DNA from: DAOTTI01 sp034437795
GTDB lineage: Bacteria; Chloroflexota; UBA11872; UBA12225
DNA length: 20,485 nt
Assembly: GCA_034437795.1 (NCBI GenBank)
Contig: DAOTTI010000219.1
Location: forward strand, 1-20,485
Direction of reading: 5' to 3'
The translations under genes were made by a program, and so were the position numbers. The notes under the pieces were generated by a model. The model was not told the origin of the DNA. It was given only the letters and a program-made list of their open reading frames with translations, and searched no databases. Below, one piece after another: positions 1 to 7,048 of the stretch; the stretch's first letter is position 1, and each line of letters opens with the position of its first letter.

Positions 1-4
1 GGCC

Positions 5-1159
5 GTGCCCGACCCTCAACCGGCGGCGGCAGCCGGCGCCAGGCCGCGGCCGGCCCCGCTGGTGCCGTCGACGCTCCAGGTGCCGCCCCAGTTCCGCCGC
101 GGAGCCTTCGCTCAGGACCGCCAGCTCTACCTGCCGGAGGGCTTCACCATCAGCGTGTTCGCCCTGGTCGGCGGCGCGCGGTCGATGACCCTGGCCCCGT
201 GGGGCGAGCTGCTGGTGACGCAGCCCGGCCAGGGTCGCATCGTCGCCTTGCTCGACGCCGATGGCGACGGCGTCGCCGACGCGCAGCGCACCTTGGGCCA
301 GGGCCTGCAGTGCCCCTATGGCATGGCCTTCAAGGACGATTACCTCTACGTGGCCCAGAGCACCAAGGTGGAGCGCTTCCGCCACAACGGGGGCGCAGGG
401 CTCGGCCCGGCCGAGCTGGTCGTCGGGGGCCTGCCCCAGTCCGCCTGCGGGCCGCACCACTACCGGCCCCTCACCTTCGACTGGGCCGGCTACTTCTACG
501 TCGCCTTCGGCTCTAGCTGCAATGTCTGCGTCGAGAGCGACCCGCGACGGGGCACGGTCTGGCAGTTCACCGTCGAAGGCGGGGCGCGGGAGTTTGCGCG
601 GGGCCTGCGCAACGTAGTAGACCTGGAGATCAGCCCGGCCACCGGTGAGCTGTGGGGCGTGACCAACGAGCGCGACCTGCTGGGCGACGACGTGCCGCCG
701 GAGCCTGTGGGGCCCATCTGGGAAGGCGCCAACTACGGCTGGCCCTACTGCTACTGGACCGGCGACCGGTGGAATGTCGATCCGCGCGTCCCGCGGGGCA
801 ATCCCACCTGCGAGGGCCTGGTCCCCTATTACGGCCTCCCCGCCCACACCGCCCCGCTGGGTATGAGCTTTTACCTGCAGGGGCCGTTCCCGCCCGAGTA
901 CCACGGCAACGCCTTCGTCGGGATGCACGGCTCCTGGAACCACTCCCGCGGCGTCGGCTTCAAGGTCATCCGCATCCCCGTCGTGGACGGCGTCCCCCAG
1001 CCGTGGGACGACTTCGCCACCGGCTGGTTCCCAGGCGGGCGAGCGCCGGAAGACGCCTGGGGACGCCCTGTCGATGTCCAGACCGGCTTCGACGGCGCCC
1101 TCTACGTCACCGATGACCGGGCCGGCGCCGTCTACCGCATCGCCTACGCCGGCGGTTAG
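5..1159 (+). CDS. Sorbosone dehydrogenase-like PQQ-type beta-propeller protein (5' end probably outside window)
   Basis: This looks like a soluble quinoprotein of the L-sorbosone/glucose dehydrogenase family, which oxidises aldoses or related sugars with PQQ, usually outside the cytoplasm. Propeller-type strands recur across about 384 residues. Family-like stretches include PEGFTISVFA (45-54), an acidic DADGDGVAD loop (84-92), GPHHYRPLTFD (149-159, a candidate position for the catalytic His), GSSCNVC (169-175), NYGWPYCYW (243-251), GMHGSWNH (306-313) and the final repeat GALYVTDDRAGAVYRI. The GTG at position 5 is only the first start visible. The frame is open to the window edge and no signal peptide is seen, so the real start probably lies upstream. 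It converges with the enolase-superfamily gene, and its last codons lie in a 36-bp sequence duplicated 63 bp away. The family call is firm; the substrate is unknown. Confidence 0.85.
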   Translation: MPDPQPAAAAGARPRPAPLVPSTLQVPPQFRRGAFAQDRQLYLPEGFTISVFALVGGARSMTLAPWGELLVTQPGQGRIVALLDADGDGVADAQRTLGQGLQCPYGMAFKDDYLYVAQSTKVERFRHNGGAGLGPAELVVGGLPQSACGPHHYRPLTFDWAGYFYVAFGSSCNVCVESDPRRGTVWQFTVEGGAREFARGLRNVVDLEISPATGELWGVTNERDLLGDDVPPEPVGPIWEGANYGWPYCYWTGDRWNVDPRVPRGNPTCEGLVPYYGLPAHTAPLGMSFYLQGPFPPEYHGNAFVGMHGSWNHSRGVGFKVIRIPVVDGVPQPWDDFATGWFPGGRAPEDAWGRPVDVQTGFDGALYVTDDRAGAVYRIAYAGG

Positions 1160-1232
1160 GCGCTGAGCCTTCCTTGAGCTGGAGCGTGAGGTCGGGACCG
1201 CATCGCCTCTGCCGGCGGTTAGGCGCTGAGCC
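1134..1232. repeat. 36-bp direct repeat covering both convergent gene ends
   Basis: Positions 1134-1169 and 1197-1232 are the same 36 bp with two mismatches, separated by 27 unique nt. Copy 1 holds the last codons and TAG stop of the plus-strand dehydrogenase. Copy 2 holds the last codons and TAA stop of the minus-strand enolase-superfamily gene. Each copy carries both stops, overlapped as TTAG (1156-1159 and 1219-1222). Confidence 0.9.
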
Positions 1233-2352
1233 GGTCCACCTGGGCCCAGTCAAGCTCGATGCCCAGCCCCGGCCGTTCGGGCGCGACGGCAAAGCCGTTC
1301 CCGAAGTGGGACGTGTCCGTAATCACGTCTTCCGAGAACCAGTGCGGGCCCAGCGTGTCGATCGGGTAGCAGTAGTTCTCCAGGGCCGTGGCCGCGTGAA
1401 TGGCCGCCGTGGCGCCAATGGACGACTCCAGACCGGAGCCCATGGCGCAGCCGATGCCGGCCAGCTCGAATGCCCGCACCAGCTGTGACGCCTGGCGTAG
1501 CCCGTGGCGGAAGACCGGCACGCTCACCACGTCGCACACGCGCTGCCGGATGATCTCGTAGGCCACCACCGGCCGCACGTAGCCCACGTGGTACATCACG
1601 CGCTCGCCCAGCGCGTCGGCCACGCGCCGCAGGCCCTGGAGATCGTCATTCGGCGCCGGCTGCTCCAGGCACTCGAACACCACGCCCCGATCTCGTGCGG
1701 TGCGGAACCGCTGGATCGAATCGCCGGCCAGAAACGCGCCGTTGTCGTCGGGGCGCAGCGGCACGTCCCGGCCAATCGCCTCCTGAATGGCCACCAGCGC
1801 CTCCACGTCCCACGGCGTGCCTGTCTTGACCTTCACCACGTTGCGAAAGCCGCGCCCCACCGCCTCCGTGGCCTGGCGCACCATCAGCCCGATATCGCGC
1901 GTGGCGGGGACGTTCCACGTCAGGGGCACGCGCTCCCGCGTCCGGCCCCCTAGCAGCCGGTAGAGGGGCACGCCCAGCGCCTTGCCCATCAGGTCGTGCA
2001 GCGCGATATCGATGCCGGCCGCGTAGACGCTGGAGTCGTGGGTGGTGATGCCCCACAGCCGCGCCATGATCCGATCCACGTCGAAGGGGCTGTGGCCGAT
2101 CAGGCTGCCTGCGAGAAACGTCTCCACGTAGAGGGCGGCGGCGCGGCCGGCCCGCGGGTCGCCGCCCTTGACGATGATGTCTCCGATCCCGGTCAGGCCA
2201 TCGTCGGTCTTGAGCAGGACGATCACGGAGCCGGTATATTGCCCTGCCCCAGGTCCCATCGGCCGCCGGCCGAGCGCGCCCCGCCCGCTGCTGTAGGCAA
2301 AGGCCAGCGGGATCCGCACGAAGCGCGTCTCGACGGCGCTAATGGTGGTCAC
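1219..2352 (-). CDS. Enolase-superfamily protein (mandelate racemase/muconate lactonizing enzyme type)
   Basis: This 377-aa protein has the two-domain plan of the enolase superfamily: an N-terminal capping domain (about 1-130) and a TIM-like barrel. Members abstract a proton alpha to a carboxylate, often dehydrating or racemising sugar acids. Visible are the KxK base motif (K174, K176), a first metal ligand in RPDDN (D202 or D203), a second in ECLEQP (E230), and the late GSGLESSIG motif (305-313). The third metal ligand, normally Asp or Glu about 25 residues after the second, falls on RVMYHVG, so H255 occupies it. The lysine usual in the 'K..K.GG' strand is also absent (VPVFRHG). Start: GTG at 2352, preceded by GAGAG. 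The frame stays open upstream, but that part is antisense to the dehydrogenase gene. It follows the zinc dehydrogenase by 94 nt. A sugar-acid dehydratase or epimerase role is inferred. Confidence 0.85.
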   Translation of the reverse strand: MTTISAVETRFVRIPLAFAYSSGRGALGRRPMGPGAGQYTGSVIVLLKTDDGLTGIGDIIVKGGDPRAGRAAALYVETFLAGSLIGHSPFDVDRIMARLWGITTHDSSVYAAGIDIALHDLMGKALGVPLYRLLGGRTRERVPLTWNVPATRDIGLMVRQATEAVGRGFRNVVKVKTGTPWDVEALVAIQEAIGRDVPLRPDDNGAFLAGDSIQRFRTARDRGVVFECLEQPAPNDDLQGLRRVADALGERVMYHVGYVRPVVAYEIIRQRVCDVVSVPVFRHGLRQASQLVRAFELAGIGCAMGSGLESSIGATAAIHAATALENYCYPIDTLGPHWFSEDVITDTSHFGNGFAVAPERPGLGIELDWAQVDRLSA

Positions 2353-2372
2353 GGCTCTCTCACGGCTCTCTC
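2351..2372 (-). repeat. 11-bp tandem repeat at the start of the enolase-superfamily gene
   Basis: Two exact copies of ACGGCTCTCTC (plus-strand reading, 2351-2361 and 2362-2372) abut. On the minus strand they read GAGAGAGCCGT twice, so each copy brings a GAGAG Shine-Dalgarno-like run and a GTG. Only the downstream GTG opens the gene; the upstream one meets TGA after three codons. Confidence 0.8.
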
Positions 2373-2412
2373 GAAGCCCGGCGGGAACCCGCAGGCCCCC
2401 CTCATTGCCTGC

Positions 2413-2440
2413 CTTGAACTTTGAACTTTGAACCTTGAAC
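2413..2440. repeat. Heptanucleotide tandem array (4 units)
   Basis: Four abutting 7-bp units of the form YTTGAAC (CTTGAAC, TTTGAAC, TTTGAAC, CTTGAAC on the plus strand) fill this stretch. The array begins 6 nt after the stop codon of the minus-strand zinc dehydrogenase gene. A second array of the same unit lies at 7011-7045. Confidence 0.92.
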
Positions 2441-2446
2441 GTTCCA

Positions 2447-3604
2447 CTAATCCGGGTAGATGGCCGGCTTGATGTCCAGCCCCTGGCGCATGTTCTCGAT
2501 GGCCTGCACCAGGTCCGACAGTGGGTAGAGGTTGGTGACCAGGGCCTCAAACGGGAAGGTCGCGGCGTGGCGCCCCAGGAAGCGTGCGCCCGTGACCCAG
2601 GCCTGGTTGGAGAGGCCGTAGTGGCCGTGGATCGTCGCCGCCGTCGAGCAGATCTCGAACGGGTCGAATGGTACCGGTGGGCGGGGCGTAAAGTGGCCGG
2701 TCTCGACGATGGTGCCGAAGCGGCGCACCATCCGGAGCGCCTCGCGAAAGGCGATGGGCACGCCGGCGGCCTCGTACACCACGTCCGCGCCGGCATTGGC
2801 CGGGGTCATGGAGCGGACCAGCTTCACCCGCTGCTCCCAGTCGGTCACTTCCTCGATATTGATCACCTCGTCCACCGACGCCACCCGCTGCACGATCTCC
2901 AGGCGCCCCTGGGGCGCGCCGACCAGGATGATCTTGTCGGCGCCGGTCAGGCGTGCGACGCAGGCGATCAGCGCGCCGATGGGGCCCGCCCCCTGGACCA
3001 CCACGGTGGCTCCGGGGCCATAGCCGATCCCCGCCCAGGGAGCGCCCCCCTGCATCGAGCGCTCGACCGCCGTCAGGGCGTTGGTGAGCGGCTCGAGCAA
3101 GACAGCGGCGCGGGGCGAGACGTGCCCCGGCACCTTGATCACCTCCAGGTCCCCATTGCCGGCCACGTGCAGGATCGGGGCGAAGCCGGCGCCCGGCACG
3201 GTGCGCGGGCGCCCGCTGGCGTCGGTGACTGGCCGGCGCCCCAGGCACGCCTCGGGGTGGCGGAGCACGGCGCACATATAGCAGCGCCCGCAGCTGCCCC
3301 GCTTGACCCACACGCGGTCGCCGACGGCCAGGGGCTGGCCGGTCACGTCGATCTTCGGCGCCTGCTCCCCCATCTCCAGGATGGTGCCGGTCCACTCGTG
3401 TCCCAGGAACATGGGGTACCTCATGCGCGCCTGCGCCTCCGGCGTGGCGTGCACCCAGTGCACGTCCGAGCCGCAGACGCCGCACAGGTCGATCCGCAAC
3501 AGCATGTCACCGGGCTCCAGCGGCTGGCGCTCGTACTCGCGGATCGTCACTACCCCCGGGCTGTCCAGGCTCGCTGCGCGGTATTTCTCACCGACTAACA
3601 CCAT
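2447..3604 (-). CDS. Zinc-dependent alcohol/polyol dehydrogenase (MDR superfamily)
   Basis: A 385-aa medium-chain dehydrogenase/reductase that oxidises an alcohol or polyol with NAD(P)+. Catalytic zinc residues are visible in GVCGSD (C44) and GHE (H69, E70), with E171 in LLEPLTN. The four structural-zinc cysteines are C105, C108, C111 and C120. The Rossmann motif GAGPIG is at 205-210. After the second Rossmann strand the sequence is LVGAPQGRLE with no acidic residue at the usual ribose-binding position, so the cofactor is uncertain. The ATG at 3604 is chosen because GGAGGAG (3611-3617) sits 6 nt upstream; the frame is open further but lacks dehydrogenase-like sequence. It lies between the phosphodiesterase and the enolase-superfamily gene on the same strand. 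The family is secure; the substrate is not visible. Confidence 0.9.
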   Translation of the reverse strand: MVLVGEKYRAASLDSPGVVTIREYERQPLEPGDMLLRIDLCGVCGSDVHWVHATPEAQARMRYPMFLGHEWTGTILEMGEQAPKIDVTGQPLAVGDRVWVKRGSCGRCYMCAVLRHPEACLGRRPVTDASGRPRTVPGAGFAPILHVAGNGDLEVIKVPGHVSPRAAVLLEPLTNALTAVERSMQGGAPWAGIGYGPGATVVVQGAGPIGALIACVARLTGADKIILVGAPQGRLEIVQRVASVDEVINIEEVTDWEQRVKLVRSMTPANAGADVVYEAAGVPIAFREALRMVRRFGTIVETGHFTPRPPVPFDPFEICSTAATIHGHYGLSNQAWVTGARFLGRHAATFPFEALVTNLYPLSDLVQAIENMRQGLDIKPAIYPD

Positions 3605-3727
3605 CGTCGTCTCCTCCGAAATGCGCCCTGATCCGGCCGCTGGCTGCTTCACGCCGCGGAGCCCGCGGCCGGTCCGTGCCGGCGCGCGCGGCCCCCTCAC
3701 CAGGAGAGCGGCCGGAGGTCAGGGCCA

Positions 3728-5680
3728 TCACGCCAGATGCCAGTCCGGATTCTCCAACGCCTCCATCACTACGCGCCCCTCGCACTGCGCGGGGAAGGGG
3801 AGGCCGGTCAGATAGGCCAGGGTCGGTGCCACGTCCACCTGGCGCACCTGGCGCTCCAGATGCACCCCCTGCCGCACGCCGGCTCCAGCCAGGATGAAGG
3901 TGGCGTGCTGCCCGCCCCAGCCCCAGCGCGCGCTGGGAAGCTGGTGCCCGTGGGCGCCGTCGAACTCGGGCAGCGTGGCGTAGACCACGTCGCCGACCAG
4001 CTCGCCCCACATGTTCACCGCCTCGGCGTCTTCGCGGCGCAGGGCCAGGGAGAAGGGGCAGTAGCCGGTCTTGGGATGCCGGTAGCCGTACAGGGCGTGA
4101 ATGATCTCTCGCCGGACCTGCTCGTACTCCTCGCCCGGCTCGACGATGCCCGTCGGCTCGCGCCCCTTCAGGTTCACGTAGATGTTCACCACCCCCACCG
4201 GCGCCGCCTTGGTCCTGGACCAGTCGATCTTCCGCCCGCGCCGGCCGCCGCGGCCGGCTCCGCCGTCGTCGTAGACGAGCAGCCCCGCCTGCTCCAGCGC
4301 GTCCGCGACGTCGACCAGCGCGTAGCTGGTGGGCGTCCCGCCATGGTCGGAGACGATGCACAGCACCGTCTCCCCGTCCAGCAGGGCGTCGGCCAGGCGG
4401 CCGATCCAGCGGTCACAGGCCTCATAGGTACGCGCCATGCCTCGGAAGTTGCGCGCGACCACCTCCGGCGGCGCCCCGCTGACGGGGTCGCTCTGCGCGA
4501 TGAAGAAGTGGTTGGCGTAGTCAGGGGCATGGGTCTGGGTGAAGAGCGCCGCCCACTGGGGCCTGGTCCTGGCCAGGTAGATGGCCACCGACGAGAGGCG
4601 CGTCAGGTGGTCTTCCAGGCACTCGAAATAGGTGTCGTCGTCGATCACCCCCAGGGCGTCGCGCCCGGGGTTCTGGCGAAACGGGCCCACGTGCTCCAGC
4701 AGCTCCTGCGCCACGCTCTCGGGGAAGGTGTAGCCGGAGACTGGCCAGATCTGGGGGAAGAACAGCTCCATCTTGGAGGCGTCCGGCGCCAGCTCGATCA
4801 GCTTGCACTGGACGTGGCCGGCGACCGGCTCGCCCCCGATGACGAACGTCTCCGGCCAGAACTCGCTCCACTGGCCCGGGGCCAGGTCCGTGGCCAGGAC
4901 GCGGTCCTCGCCGTCCCTGGAGCGGGTCAGCCGGATGCGGTCGTAGCCGGCGTCGGTGGTGGCGTAGGCCAGGGCGTAGTAGGTGATGGGTTGCCCTTCG
5001 CCGGGCCGGCGCATGAAGGGGTGCGAGCGCTTGAGCGGCTGGATAGTCAGCTCCGCGGCCAGTGGCTCGCGCGCCGACGGGGGCAGGTTCCTCCACGCGG
5101 CGCCGCTATTGGTGCCGCTGAAGCTGACGGGGTCATAGCGCAGGCTCTCCCGCAGCGCCGACGGGTCAACGGCCGCTGAATCGCCGGAGGCCCGCTCCTG
5201 CGCCTGCCGGCCAACGGTGAACAGGTGGTAGCCGGCGATCTGGGCGTGATTGGAGATGCCCGGCCCCGTGCCTTCCACCTGCACCCCGCCGGTGTGGCCC
5301 TTGAGCGTCGGGGGCCAGCTCATCTCGTACTTCACGAGCAGGGGCGTCCGGCCGGCGCGCTCGACCGTGTTCCACAGATACTCCGCCTGGCACAGCCGGG
5401 TGTTGATGCCCCACTCGGTCTGGTCCAGGCGCGCTCCCGGCTTGTAGATGTTGAAGTCCATCACCTTGTGGGTCGATGGCCAGGCGCCGGTGACCAGGGT
5501 CGTCCAGCCGGGCGGCGTGAGCGTCGGCAGCACGCCCCACATCTCGCGGTAGACGCCGCGCTCGAGCAGCCGGCGCACGTTGGGGCAATGGCCCTCTCGC
5601 ACCATGTGCAGCATCTGCTCCATGCCACAGCCGTCCAGGCCGATCAGGATGAACCGCTTTGCCGGGCTCGGTCTTGCCAC
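3728..5680 (-). CDS. Alkaline-phosphatase-superfamily phosphodiesterase (type I phosphodiesterase/nucleotide pyrophosphatase)
   Basis: A 650-aa two-metal hydrolase of phosphate mono- or diesters. The metal and nucleophile set is complete: D16 in LIGLDG, the likely nucleophile T55 in TLTPPGWTTLVTG, D387 and H391 in THAPDYANH, D445-H446 in SDHGG, and H592 in GGQHATF. A large insert (about 140-340) separates the halves, and a Gly/Arg-rich run (472-484) lies before the C-terminal part. No signal peptide or membrane segment is seen, so it is probably cytoplasmic. The GTG at 5680, just after a purine-rich AAGGAAGGAAGAAGGA run, starts the conserved sequence. The frame extends far upstream, but that part is antisense to the epimerase gene. 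Its presence among sugar genes suggests a phosphorylated sugar or nucleotide-sugar substrate, which is inference only. A phosphoglycerate-mutase-like role is less likely. Confidence 0.88.
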   Translation of the reverse strand: MARPSPAKRFILIGLDGCGMEQMLHMVREGHCPNVRRLLERGVYREMWGVLPTLTPPGWTTLVTGAWPSTHKVMDFNIYKPGARLDQTEWGINTRLCQAEYLWNTVERAGRTPLLVKYEMSWPPTLKGHTGGVQVEGTGPGISNHAQIAGYHLFTVGRQAQERASGDSAAVDPSALRESLRYDPVSFSGTNSGAAWRNLPPSAREPLAAELTIQPLKRSHPFMRRPGEGQPITYYALAYATTDAGYDRIRLTRSRDGEDRVLATDLAPGQWSEFWPETFVIGGEPVAGHVQCKLIELAPDASKMELFFPQIWPVSGYTFPESVAQELLEHVGPFRQNPGRDALGVIDDDTYFECLEDHLTRLSSVAIYLARTRPQWAALFTQTHAPDYANHFFIAQSDPVSGAPPEVVARNFRGMARTYEACDRWIGRLADALLDGETVLCIVSDHGGTPTSYALVDVADALEQAGLLVYDDGGAGRGGRRGRKIDWSRTKAAPVGVVNIYVNLKGREPTGIVEPGEEYEQVRREIIHALYGYRHPKTGYCPFSLALRREDAEAVNMWGELVGDVVYATLPEFDGAHGHQLPSARWGWGGQHATFILAGAGVRQGVHLERQVRQVDVAPTLAYLTGLPFPAQCEGRVVMEALENPDWHLA

Positions 5681-5841
5681 TCCTTCTTCCTTCCTTTCTC
5701 GCCGTTCTCGCTTCTCGTCTCGCGGCTCGCTGCTCGCTCGCGCTCTGCGCTGCCCGGGCGCAGGGGCCCTGCTCGGCTCGCGTCCCGTCGGGGCACCCGC
5801 CTCCTTCTCCTTGAGGGAAGCTGGCGGCTGGGCCCGCGGGG

Positions 5842-6873
5842 TCAGCTTTGCCGCAGGGAGGTACGGATGGTACCGTGCCAGGTGGCCCCGGGCTCGAGCA
5901 CGATCAGCCCCGCGTCGATCCCCTGCTCCTGGAGATTGATGGCGTTGGTCGTGCACGTGTAGGGCTCCAGGCAGATGACCGGCCGGGTGGTGGGAGCATA
6001 CAATACCCACTCCCGAAACTCGGGGCTGGCCTCCACCGCCACCTCGAGGCCCACATTGGGATAGCGGATCCCCGCTTCCACCCAGCCGTCGGCGCGGCGC
6101 AGGACGTCGGTAAAGACGTCGTCGTACTCGCGGTCCTCCAGCGCCCGCCACTGCCGCAGGTCGAACTGCGCCGCGTTCTCTTCCACCGGTATGGTGCGCC
6201 CAGTGGGCACCAGCTGCGCCAGCTCCCAGTAGCGGGCGGCCAGGATACGGACCTCCGTCTGCCGGCGCGACCCCCCTTCCAGCGTGGCCGGAAACCACGG
6301 ATGGGTGCCGTAGCCCATCGGCATCGCCGTCTGGCCGGTGTTGGTCACGGTGGCGTCCTGGATGAGCACGGCGTGCTTCAGGCGCGTTGTCACCGCCAGC
6401 CGGCAGGGGAAGGGATACTGGCGCATCACCTCGTCGTGGGCGCTCAGGTCCACCACCGCCCGCAGCCAGGCCCCCTCCGCCGCCGAGCTACCGTAGGCCT
6501 CCACGTCCCAGGCCAGCTTGCAGACCAGGCCATGGATGTGGTTCCCCCTGGCCGGCTCGTTGATGTGGAGCCGGTACCGCCGGCCGCGGAAGGCGTATTC
6601 CCCGCCACGGACGCGATTGGGGAAGGGGAACAGGATCGGATTGCCCGCGCCGTACCCGTTCGGCCCCAGTCCTTCCGGCCCAGTCGGCGGCAGGAAGACG
6701 TCGATCGGCAGGTCGCGCCCTGCCGGCGTGACGCGAAAGTGGGTCACGTTGTTGCCAGCGTTGGGATCAATCAAGGCCGTGGCGCGATGGGCCTCGTCGA
6801 CCAGCACGTACTGGCCGAGATCCTGGGTCACCGCGTAGCCGCCGGTCCCTGTACGCTCATCTGACGCTGCCAT
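5842..6873 (-). CDS. Aldose 1-epimerase family protein (galactose mutarotase-like)
   Basis: A 343-aa member of the galactose-mutarotase-like beta-sandwich family, which interconverts alpha and beta anomers of free hexoses. Catalytic-type residues are present: His in GNHIHGL (H112/H114), His in GYGTHPWF (H191), and the general-base Glu in VICLEPYT (E303). The FPFPNRVRGGEYAFRG stretch (82-97) matches the family's substrate-binding start. The ATG at 6873 has AGAGGA about 7 nt upstream. It sits between the Gfo/Idh/MocA gene (175 nt before) and the phosphodiesterase gene (161 nt after), all on the minus strand. The 161-nt gap downstream (5681-5841) shows no gene. The family also includes D-hexose-6-phosphate epimerases, so a phosphorylated substrate cannot be excluded. 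Confidence 0.9.
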   Translation of the reverse strand: MAASDERTGTGGYAVTQDLGQYVLVDEAHRATALIDPNAGNNVTHFRVTPAGRDLPIDVFLPPTGPEGLGPNGYGAGNPILFPFPNRVRGGEYAFRGRRYRLHINEPARGNHIHGLVCKLAWDVEAYGSSAAEGAWLRAVVDLSAHDEVMRQYPFPCRLAVTTRLKHAVLIQDATVTNTGQTAMPMGYGTHPWFPATLEGGSRRQTEVRILAARYWELAQLVPTGRTIPVEENAAQFDLRQWRALEDREYDDVFTDVLRRADGWVEAGIRYPNVGLEVAVEASPEFREWVLYAPTTRPVICLEPYTCTTNAINLQEQGIDAGLIVLEPGATWHGTIRTSLRQS

Positions 6874-6897
6874 TCCGTTTCCTCTTCAGTACCGCGC

Positions 6898-6960
6898 CGG
6901 CTTCTGGCACCGGCCTGCGGCTTTCGGGGCGAGCCTTCGGCTTGTGGCACCGACCTCCGG
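6898..6960. repeat. 23-bp imperfect direct repeat
   Basis: Positions 6898-6920 and 6938-6960 are two 23-bp copies with three mismatches, 40 bp apart, sharing the core TGGCACCG. They lie just upstream of the aldose 1-epimerase start, within its 175-nt leader. Confidence 0.75.
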
Positions 6961-7010
6961 CGCCTCGCCGTCGCCCGGCGACCATGCCTCACCTCACCAT
7001 TCCCCTGCAC

Positions 7011-7045
7011 CTTGAACACTTGACTTTGAGCCTTGAACCTTGAAC
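7011..7045. repeat. Heptanucleotide tandem array (5 units, second site)
   Basis: Five abutting 7-bp units read CTTGAAC, ACTTGAC, TTTGAGC, CTTGAAC, CTTGAAC on the plus strand. The array begins 3 nt after the stop codon of the minus-strand Gfo/Idh/MocA gene. It uses the same unit as the array at 2413-2440, which also follows a stop codon closely. Confidence 0.88.
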
Positions 7046-7048
7046 TCC

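Noticed and set aside
2353..2796. In-frame extension upstream of the enolase-superfamily gene to an ATG at 2796
   Set aside because: The added residues are antisense to the zinc dehydrogenase, rich in Arg/Ser/Pro, and have no family match. The conserved domain begins at the GTG at 2352.
2435..3598. Long plus-strand open frame of 387 codons
   Set aside because: It is the exact antisense shadow of the zinc dehydrogenase gene, His/Asp/Arg-rich with no domain. Very high GC makes such frames common; similar ones opposite the phosphodiesterase, epimerase, M20 and Tad genes were also rejected.
5681..6298. In-frame extension upstream of the phosphodiesterase gene to 6298
   Set aside because: The added sequence is antisense to or overlapping the aldose 1-epimerase gene and then a low-complexity Arg/Glu run. 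The AP-superfamily fold begins at VARPSPAKRFILIGLDG.
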